From assembly GCF_001625085.1 (NCBI RefSeq), contig NZ_BDAW01000019.1, positions 1-64,000 of the forward strand: a stretch of DNA of 64,000 bases, read 5' to 3'. This DNA is from Nocardia acidivorans NBRC 108247. GTDB lineage: Bacteria; Actinomycetota; Actinomycetes; Mycobacteriales; Mycobacteriaceae. The translations under genes were made by a program, and so were the position numbers. Below the pieces are notes generated by a model that was not told the origin of the DNA, made no database searches, and saw nothing but the letters and a program-made list of their open reading frames with translations. This document shows, piece by piece, positions 57,984 to 64,000 of the stretch (its first letter is position 1; the number at the start of each line of letters is the position of its first letter).

Positions 57984-59414
57984 ATGACCATCATGGCCCC
58001 TGCTCACGCTGACACCGCGACCGATCCCCGTGATCCACTGGGCCGGTTGCAGCGCTTCTTCGACCCGGGCACCGTGCTTCCGCTGCACCCGCGCGACAAG
58101 TCCGGCGTGCTCGCCGCCATCGGCGAGGTCGACGGCGTCCGCACCGTGGCCTACTGCTCCGACGCCACCGTCATGGGCGGCGCCATGGGCGTGGAGGGTT
58201 GCAAGCACATTGTCGATGCGATCGATACCGCCATCGACTCCAAGATTCCCGTTGTCGGACTCTGGCATTCGGGCGGCGCCCGACTGGCCGAGGGTGTCGA
58301 GGCATTGCACGCGGTCGGACTGGTCTTCGAGGCCATGGTCCGCGCGTCCGGCCTGGTTCCGCAGATCTCCGTGGTGCTCGGTTTCGCCGCCGGTGGTGCG
58401 GCGTACGGTCCGGCACTGACCGATATCGTGATCATGGCCCCCGAGGGCCGTGTCTTCGTCACCGGACCGGACGTGGTGCGCAGCGTCACCGGTGAGAACG
58501 TGGATATGGCGACTCTGGGCGGGCCGGTCACGCACGGCAAGAAGTCCGGTGTCTGCCATATCGTGGCCCATGACGAGGCCGATGCCATGCAGCGCGGTCG
58601 TCGCCTGATCTCCATGTTCGCCGAGCAGGGCGAATTCGATCTGGTCGCCGCCGCGCACGGCGATGTGGACCTCAAGGCCATGCTGCCCGCCTCGGCCAAG
58701 CGCGCCTATGACGTCAAGCCGATCGTGCACGAGCTGCTCGACAATGTCGACGGCGAAAGCACTTTCGAGGAATTGCAGGGCGGTTACGCGCGCTCGATCG
58801 TGACCGGTCTGGGTCGGCTCGGCGGGCGCACCGTCGGCGTGCTGGCCAATAACCCGATCCGCATGGGCGGCTGCCTGAACTCCGAAAGTGCCGAGAAGGC
58901 AGCGCGTTTCGTGCGCCTGTGCAACTCCTTCGGCATTCCGCTGGTCGTGGTCACCGATGTTCCGGGCTACCTGCCCGGTGTCAGCATGGAGTGGGAGGGC
59001 GTGGTGCGCCGCGGCGCGAAGCTGCTGCACGCCTTCGCCGAGGCCCGCGTCCCGCGTGTCACCCTGGTCACACGCAAGATTTACGGTGGCGCGTACATCG
59101 CCATGAATGCCCGATCCCTCGGCGCCACAGCGGTGTACGCCTGGCCCGAGTCCGAGGTCGCCGTCATGGGCGCCAAGGCCGCGGTCGGCATCCTGCACAA
59201 GAAGGCCATTGCCGCCGCTCCCGAACAGGAGCGTGAGGCTCTCATCGAGCGCCTCACCGTCGAGCATGAGCAGATCGCGGGCGGCGTCGAGCGCGCCGTG
59301 GCGATCGGCGTGGTGGACGAGGTCATCGATCCGGCCAAGACCCGGTCGATCATCGCCGCCGCACTGGCCGCGGCTCCGGCCCGGCCGAGTCACCTGAAGA
59401 ACATTCCGCTGTAG
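57984..59414 (+). CDS. accD6: Acyl-CoA carboxylase beta subunit AccD6
   Basis: Carboxyltransferase subunit of 476 aa that makes malonyl-CoA for FAS-II. Crotonase-like blocks: MGGAMGVEGCKHIVDAIDTA, VVGLWHSGGARLAEGVEALH, LGFAAGGAAYGPALTDIVIM (oxyanion), and in the second half VGVLANNPIRMGGCLNSESA, RKIYGGAYIAMNARSLGATA. The ATG at 57984 follows AAGAGGAGAG. AccD6 stands after kasA as in mycobacteria; it needs a biotinylated alpha subunit encoded elsewhere. Confidence 0.94.
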   Translation: MTIMAPAHADTATDPRDPLGRLQRFFDPGTVLPLHPRDKSGVLAAIGEVDGVRTVAYCSDATVMGGAMGVEGCKHIVDAIDTAIDSKIPVVGLWHSGGARLAEGVEALHAVGLVFEAMVRASGLVPQISVVLGFAAGGAAYGPALTDIVIMAPEGRVFVTGPDVVRSVTGENVDMATLGGPVTHGKKSGVCHIVAHDEADAMQRGRRLISMFAEQGEFDLVAAAHGDVDLKAMLPASAKRAYDVKPIVHELLDNVDGESTFEELQGGYARSIVTGLGRLGGRTVGVLANNPIRMGGCLNSESAEKAARFVRLCNSFGIPLVVVTDVPGYLPGVSMEWEGVVRRGAKLLHAFAEARVPRVTLVTRKIYGGAYIAMNARSLGATAVYAWPESEVAVMGAKAAVGILHKKAIAAAPEQEREALIERLTVEHEQIAGGVERAVAIGVVDEVIDPAKTRSIIAAALAAAPARPSHLKNIPL

Positions 59415-59454
59415 GGGATTACAGGGGAAGCAGTAAATACGCGGCACATCGAAG

Positions 59455-59486
59455 GCGGGCGGTCTCCACAAGAGACCGCCCGCTTT
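59455..59486 (+). terminator. Terminator after accD6
   Basis: GCGGGCGGTCTC (59455-59466) pairs perfectly with GAGACCGCCCGC (59472-59483), 5-nt loop, followed by TTTC. It ends the fabD-accD6 cluster. Confidence 0.85.
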
Positions 59487-59501
59487 CACATTCCGGGTCG
59501 C

Positions 59502-60893
59502 TCAGGCGGGGCGGATATTCGCATTATGACGCAGCACGTTGTCCGGATCCCAGATGGCCTTGAGGGCGGCCAGGCGAGAGTACTTGTCGCCGTAGGTATC
59601 CCGAATGCGCTGCTGATCGTCGTCGACCAGGAAGTTGATGTACCCGGCATCGGAGCGAGCGTGCGGGAGCAGGGCCTCCCAGGTGTCGCGGACCCAGGCG
59701 CGTTCGGCGTCGAAGTCGGACGGATCGGTGCACAGGGCGCTCAGATTGATCGCCCAGCAGGGTTGCCGGGAACCACCGAATGCCGTTGCCGCATCCGGGA
59801 TCTCGGCATATCGTCCGCGCAGCGGGAAGATCGGCGCGATGGTGAGCGGCGAGTGCCGTCGCGGAAAGCGGTGCACCAGTTCGGCGATCACCTCGTCATT
59901 GAGATCGTCTATGTAGAGCGACTTTTCGTAGGCGGGCAACCCGCGCGGTGCGGCATCATCGAACATCTGCTGGAGTGCGGTGTACGGGATGGGAGTCACC
60001 AGATCCCATGCGGGTGCGGGCGCGGCGGCGCGCAGGGGTGCGACCACCTCGGCGAGCTCTTCGGCGGTGCCGAAACCTATGACGGCGGTGACGAATCCGG
60101 GCCGGCCCTGGTACTCCTGCGGAACGAACGGCAGCGGCGGGGCGCTGACCGCGAGGATCGCGCCGCTATAGCCCTCGGGCAGCTCGCGCAGGCAGGCGGC
60201 CCCGGCGGCCAGACCGGCCGGGGCGTCCGGCGGGGTCCAGTAGAGCATGGTGAGCTGACCCAGCGGGGGCAGATCATGCAGGGCGAAGGTGAATTCGGTG
60301 ACGATGCCGAAATTGCCGCCGCCACCGCGCAAGGCCCAGTGCAGATCGGCGTTCTCCGCGGCCGAGGCGGTGACGATATGTCCGTCGGCGGTGACGACGT
60401 GCGCGGAAATCACACTGTCACAAGATAATCCGAACAGCGAGGTGAGCCAGCCCATGCCACCGCCCAGGGTGAGGCCGCCGACACCGGTATCGCTGATGAA
60501 TCCGCCGGTGACCGCGAGCGCGTGCGCGGCGGTGGCGGCGTCGACCTGCGCCCAGGTGGCTCCCCCGCCGACCGTGGCGGTCTTGCCCACCGGATCGACG
60601 GTGATGCCGTCCAGCGCACCGAGGTCGATGAGCATGGCGTCATCGGCGACCGCATGCCCCGCGTAATTGTGCCCGCCACCGCGCACGGTCACATCCAACC
60701 CGTGCCTGCGCGCGTGCAACAGCGCCCGCGCCACCCCCGCCGCCGAGGCGGGCTGCACGATCACCGCGGGGCGGCGATCGAAGCATCCGCTCCAAATCTG
60801 CCGCGCCACATCGTATTCGGCGTCCTTCGGCGTGATCACCGCGCCGTCGATTATGGCGCGCAGTCCCTCGATATCGATTCCAGCTGTCGTCAC
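59502..60893 (-). CDS. FAD-linked oxidase (berberine-bridge / HDNO type)
   Basis: Flavoprotein of 463 aa. The FAD domain has DVTVRGGGHNYAGHAVADDA (with the His that can bind FAD covalently), then VGKTATVGGGATWAQVDAAT and GFISDTGVGGLTLGGGMGWL; the BBE segment is at the C-terminus (GYINFLVDDDQQRIRDTYGD, KYSRLAALKAIWDPDNVLRH). It could oxidise sugars, alkaloid-like or phenolic compounds. The Cys of the second FAD link (GxLxCxS variant) reads LFGLSCDSV, so bicovalent binding is possible. It is alone, between the accD6 terminator and a lipoprotein gene. Confidence 0.85.
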   Translation of the reverse strand: MTTAGIDIEGLRAIIDGAVITPKDAEYDVARQIWSGCFDRRPAVIVQPASAAGVARALLHARRHGLDVTVRGGGHNYAGHAVADDAMLIDLGALDGITVDPVGKTATVGGGATWAQVDAATAAHALAVTGGFISDTGVGGLTLGGGMGWLTSLFGLSCDSVISAHVVTADGHIVTASAAENADLHWALRGGGGNFGIVTEFTFALHDLPPLGQLTMLYWTPPDAPAGLAAGAACLRELPEGYSGAILAVSAPPLPFVPQEYQGRPGFVTAVIGFGTAEELAEVVAPLRAAAPAPAWDLVTPIPYTALQQMFDDAAPRGLPAYEKSLYIDDLNDEVIAELVHRFPRRHSPLTIAPIFPLRGRYAEIPDAATAFGGSRQPCWAINLSALCTDPSDFDAERAWVRDTWEALLPHARSDAGYINFLVDDDQQRIRDTYGDKYSRLAALKAIWDPDNVLRHNANIRPA

Positions 60894-61093
60894 AGTGCCG
60901 CTCCCTCGCGTGCCGCGTCAGGGCCGGGACCGAGGACCGGGGTGCGTGTGGCGGCGGCGCACCCCGCGTGGTCGTTCGGCCTCATCCGGAGCTGACGTGT
61001 GTCATATCGCCACCCAGAGCATTACGAGGCGGCGGGCCGCGAAGTTCATCGCGCACAATGCGTTTTCGCGAAGGAGTATGCGAAGACCGCGGA

Positions 61094-61510
61094 TTACGAG
61101 AGCAGTCGGACCTTGTCGGCCGATTCGTTCTGGCTGGCGCACTCCTGGAAGGGATTCGGATCCCCCTGGCGCACACCGCAGACCCAGCGCATATCGGCCA
61201 CCTCGATGGCGAGGTCACCGTCCGCCTTCTTGGCCCGCTCCCGGGTGTAGGTGGTGGCGACCTGAACCGCGGTCGCGCAGAAGTCCGTTCCCTTCGCGGT
61301 GAGGGTGACGACCGCGAGTCCGTCCGGGCCGGTGCCGCAGGGGACCGCTTCCTGGCCGGGAAGCGCCTGGGAGGCCGCCGCCGGGGTGGCGCTCGGCCGG
61401 GAGGCGCTGGTTGCGGCGGCATCGGCCGTATCGTTGTTACCGCATGCCGCCACCGCGAGCACGGTCGCGGCGCAGACCGCCAGGGTCAGCGGACCTTGAA
61501 TTCCCCGCAC
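61094..61510 (-). CDS. Putative lipoprotein, 138 aa
   Basis: Protein with a lipoprotein signal (PLTLAVCAATVLAVAAC), then an Ala/Ser/Pro linker (TSASRPSATPAAASQALPGQ) and a small domain with cysteines in AVPCGTG, DFCATA, WVCGVRQ and QECASQ (two likely disulfides), ending VRLLS. No family is recognised. The 200 bp upstream and 76 bp downstream show no gene. It may be a cell-wall protein of Nocardia. Confidence 0.7.
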   Translation of the reverse strand: MRGIQGPLTLAVCAATVLAVAACGNNDTADAAATSASRPSATPAAASQALPGQEAVPCGTGPDGLAVVTLTAKGTDFCATAVQVATTYTRERAKKADGDLAIEVADMRWVCGVRQGDPNPFQECASQNESADKVRLLS

Positions 61511-61586
61511 AAAGATCTCCTTTTCGCACAGACCGATTGACTACCGGATCGGACTTCACCAGGTCGGAGCGAATCGCGGGACTTCG

Positions 61587-62120
61587 TCAGCCGACGTCGC
61601 GACGCAACCAGGTGACTTCCGCACCCTCGCCGCCCAGGCGGAAGGGCTCCAGGGCATCGTCCCATGCCGTGCCGAGTGCGCGATCGATCTCGGCGGCAAT
61701 GTCATTGGCGGAGCCGCGACCATTGGCGCGCGCCTCGGCGACTATCGAGCGCAATCGCATCTCGCCGACCATGACATCCCCGCTGGCGCTGGTCGCGCCA
61801 TGCCAGAGGCCGAGGCCGGGTACGAAGCTGTAGCGTTCGCCGTCGACTCCCTCGCTGGCGTCCTCGGTGACTTCGAAGGCCAGTACCGGCCAATCACGCA
61901 ATGCTCCAGCTAATCGTCCGCCGGTACCGACTGGCCCGTACCAATCGGTGGTCGCCCGCAAATTTCCGGGGGCCGCGGGTTGGGCGGTCCAACGCAGTTT
62001 CGCGGGTGCTTTGAGGGTGGAGGTGAGGGTCCATTCGATATGCGGGCACAGCGCCGCCGGCGACGAATGAATGTATACGACACCAGACGTCGCGTCGGAG
62101 AACTGACTCGTTCCGCGCAC
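61587..62120 (-). CDS. DUF3145 protein
   Basis: Protein of 177 aa. GTSQFSDATSGVVYIHSSPA, ALCPHIEWTLTSTLKAPAKL and DWPVLAFEVTEDASEGVDGE are the conserved DUF3145 stretches; LRSIVAEARANGRGSANDIA is near the end. The GTG at 62120 follows GGAGGT at 7 bases, better than the upstream ATG at 62159. Widespread in actinobacteria; function unknown. Confidence 0.85.
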   Translation of the reverse strand: MRGTSQFSDATSGVVYIHSSPAALCPHIEWTLTSTLKAPAKLRWTAQPAAPGNLRATTDWYGPVGTGGRLAGALRDWPVLAFEVTEDASEGVDGERYSFVPGLGLWHGATSASGDVMVGEMRLRSIVAEARANGRGSANDIAAEIDRALGTAWDDALEPFRLGGEGAEVTWLRRDVG

Positions 62121-62239
62121 CACTAACACCTCCGGCTTCGACGGGGACGTCTTCCCCAACGACCCGCTCCAGCCAGCGTTGCCCGAGTTTACTGGAGTGC
62201 TCGGAGTTACGTGTGTTACTTATTGCCCGTGTCGTGTTT

Positions 62240-63058
62240 CTACGCAAACTCCGCGATCACGGCATCGCTGAGGGTAGGCCACGCCGCGCGCGCCCAGTCT
62301 CCGAAATTTTCGTCCGCCAGCGCGAGACACGCCATGCCGACTTCCGGATCAACCCAGAGAAAAGTACCCGATTGCCCGAAGTGCCCATAGGTCCGCGCGG
62401 AATTCGCGCCGCCGGTCCAGTGCGGGGCTTTGTGATCACGAATTTCGAAACCCAGACCCCAGTCGTTGGGGCGCTGTGACCCGTAGCCGGGAAGTACACC
62501 ATTGCGTCCCGGGAACTGCACTGTGCTTGCTTCACCGAGCAATTCCGCGGTAACGCAGGTGGGATTCAGCAATTCTTCGGCGAACCGCAGGAGATCTGCG
62601 ACCGACGAACTGGCCGCATGTCCGGCGGGCCCGGCGAGCACGGACGATTCCATGCCCAGCGGCTCGAAAACCGCCTCGTGCAGATAGCGTTCGAACGGGA
62701 TACCGGTTTGCCCGGCGACGAACTCGGCCAGCACCTCGAATCCGGCACTGGAGTAGATGCGCCGCGCACCCGGTTCGGCCAGCACCTCGGTGGAATCGAA
62801 GGCCAGTCCGGAGGTGTGCGCGAGCAGGTGCCGCACGGTGGCGCCGAGCGGACCGGCGGGTTGATCCAGTTCGATCGCGCCCTCCTCGACGGCGACCAGA
62901 ACCGCGTATGCCACAAGGGGTTTGGTCACCGAGGCGAGGCGATACACCCGATCGACATCACCCTCGGTGTCCTGGACGCCCTTACCCCGGACCACGACCC
63001 CCGCCGCGGTATTGGGGACCGGCCACTCTCGAATCTGCTCCAGCGCTCGCACGGTCAC
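62240..63058 (-). CDS. Serine hydrolase, beta-lactamase / PBP-like (Rv2257c-like)
   Basis: Protein of 272 aa with the penicillin-binding fold: RLASVTKPLVAYAVLVAVEE (SxxK), RRIYSSAGFEVLAEFVAGQT (Y-S-S in the YxN place) and TYGHFGQSGTFLWVDPEVGM (HxGxxG in place of KTG). No signal peptide, so cytoplasmic. An esterase/lactonase role is as likely as a beta-lactamase. Its GTG start is 3 bp past the end of the APC permease gene, so the two are one operon. Confidence 0.85.
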   Translation of the reverse strand: MTVRALEQIREWPVPNTAAGVVVRGKGVQDTEGDVDRVYRLASVTKPLVAYAVLVAVEEGAIELDQPAGPLGATVRHLLAHTSGLAFDSTEVLAEPGARRIYSSAGFEVLAEFVAGQTGIPFERYLHEAVFEPLGMESSVLAGPAGHAASSSVADLLRFAEELLNPTCVTAELLGEASTVQFPGRNGVLPGYGSQRPNDWGLGFEIRDHKAPHWTGGANSARTYGHFGQSGTFLWVDPEVGMACLALADENFGDWARAAWPTLSDAVIAEFA

Positions 63059-63062
63059 GAGC

Positions 63063-64000
63063 CTACGAGTCCAGGGTGACCGCTGCCGGCCGGGGCCGAT
63101 TCAACGCGGAGCGGCGGCGGCCGTAGGCGAAGTACACGATCAGGCCGACCGCGGACCACAGCGTGAAGGCCAGCCAGGTCACGCCGGGCAGATGCCAGAG
63201 CAGCCAGAGGCACATGCCGACGCCGAGCACCGGAACGAGTGGGACAAGCGTCCGGAAGGTGCGCGGCAGATCGGGTTTGGTGCGGCGCAGCACAAGCACG
63301 CCGATATTCACCAGGCCGAAGGAGACCAGGGTGCCGATATTGGTGGCATTGACCAGCTCGCCCAGCGGGATCAGCGCGGACAGCACCGCGACCACACCAC
63401 CGACGAGGAGGGTGTTGGTGGTCGGCACCCGCTTGGCGCCGACCTTGGACAGCACCCTGGGCATCAGGCCGTCACGGGACATGGCGACCAGGATCCGGGT
63501 CTGCCCGTACAGTACGGTGAGTACCACCGAGGCGATGGCGATCACCGCACCGGCAGCGAGAATCGTTGCGGGCCAGCTCTTTCCGGTGACCTGATCCAGC
63601 ACGGTCGCCAGTGACGCGCCGGACGAGCTGACACCGTCGACGCCGACTGCGGCGACCGCGGTCAATGCGACCAGCACATACATGAGCGTCACGATGCCCA
63701 GCGAGATGATGATGGCGCGCGGTAGATCCCGCTGCGGATTCTTCGCCTCCTCACCCGCGGTGGAGGCGGCGTCGAAGCCGATGAACGAGAAGAAGACCAT
63801 CGATGCCGCGGACCCGATTCCGGCCACGCCCTCGGGCGCGAACGGGCGCAGGTTGCCGGATTTGAACGCGGTCACCGCGACCGCGACGAAGAAGATCAGC
63901 ACCGCGATCTTGATCAGCGTGGTGCCGGTGGTGACCCGGGCGCTCTCCCGAATCCCGCCCAGCAGCACCGCCGTCGCGATCAGAACGACCACGGCCGCAG
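63063..64000 (-). CDS. APC-family amino-acid permease, C-terminal part (cut by window edge)
   Basis: Membrane permease; 310 residues are visible and the 5' end is beyond base 64000. AASMVFFSFIGFDAASTAGE (helix 6 of cationic amino-acid transporters) and EEAKNPQRDLPRAIIISLGI are the classic APC/CAT signature; VVLTVLYGQTRILVAMSRDG follows. At least eight membrane helices are present and the end is basic. It probably imports arginine/lysine-type or polyamine-type substrates. Confidence 0.9.
   Translation of the reverse strand, partial: AAVVVLIATAVLLGGIRESARVTTGTTLIKIAVLIFFVAVAVTAFKSGNLRPFAPEGVAGIGSAASMVFFSFIGFDAASTAGEEAKNPQRDLPRAIIISLGIVTLMYVLVALTAVAAVGVDGVSSSGASLATVLDQVTGKSWPATILAAGAVIAIASVVLTVLYGQTRILVAMSRDGLMPRVLSKVGAKRVPTTNTLLVGGVVAVLSALIPLGELVNATNIGTLVSFGLVNIGVLVLRRTKPDLPRTFRTLVPLVPVLGVGMCLWLLWHLPGVTWLAFTLWSAVGLIVYFAYGRRRSALNRPRPAAVTLDS

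Noticed and set aside
58151..59489. Minus-strand 507-aa frame antisense to accD6
   Set aside because: His/Gly/Asp-rich shadow of a highly expressed GC-rich gene.

Overview
The window is high-GC actinobacterial DNA, and the gene content points to a mycolic-acid-containing genus, most likely Nocardia (inferred from content; no database was searched). The strongest anchor is 48.9-59.4 kb: ahpE, a DUF3052 gene, a lipoprotein gene, aceE, a PucR-type regulator (mabR), fabD, acpM, kasA and accD6. As I recall it, this is the order of the Mycobacterium tuberculosis Rv2238c-Rv2247 region, but with one KAS gene instead of kasA plus kasB. A palindrome matching the reported MabR operator lies just upstream of fabD. 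Secreted Ag85-like and cutinase-like proteins, DUF4189 proteins, an EspR-like regulator, a gapB-type GAPDH and a KstR-type operator fit the same group.

Layout. 0-5.3 kb: end of cobD, sigJ-type ECF sigma factor, ald, a metallo-beta-lactamase-fold gene, a GlxA-type regulator and a gamma carbonic anhydrase. 5.4-12.2 kb: a small gene, a TetR regulator, a lipoprotein / GDSL hydrolase / acyltransferase operon, a tiny secreted peptide gene with its own terminator, an MFS transporter and a thioesterase-like gene. 12.4-17.7 kb: a leftward operon (LipR-like hydrolase, SDR, ferritin-like diiron protein, flavin monooxygenase, then a MerR gene) resembling part of the mycobacterial mymA operon. 17.9-21.9 kb: gnd and gluconokinase flank a HugZ-like protein, a lipoprotein and a decayed histidine-kinase end. 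21.9-22.5 kb: a small gene that looks internally deleted, followed by two tRNA-like units whose 3' half precedes the 5' half. 22.8-31.5 kb: secreted proteins, a P450, a Ser/Thr kinase and gapB. 31.7-35.9 kb: a two-regulator / P450 / membrane protein / ImmA-IrrE cassette. 36-38.3 kb: remnants of a PIN toxin-antitoxin pair, then a TGT-like protein convergent with an unknown protein. 38.5-43.7 kb: lipid-transfer thiolase and DUF35 protein behind a KstR-like box, a degenerate EF-G-like protein, a PPOX protein, and a divergent secreted chorismate mutase / cyclohexadienyl dehydratase pair. 43.7-48.9 kb: a 5.1-kb island bounded by 49-bp direct repeats, one of them inside tRNA-Val, carrying a type VII (WXG100) toxin-like cassette, a frameshifted SprT-like gene with two 18-bp operators, and a block of inverted repeats. 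59.5-64 kb: flavoprotein oxidase, lipoprotein, DUF3145, serine hydrolase and an APC permease cut by the window edge.

Most unusual: (1) the permuted tRNA-like units at 22.2-22.4 kb, one of which folds into a complete cloverleaf with a CGG anticodon when its halves are rejoined; (2) the regulator/P450/membrane/ImmA cassette; (3) the tRNA-Val island; (4) the TGT-like pair. The rest is largely envelope lipid, central carbon and secreted-protein functions. All family assignments come from reading motifs by eye.
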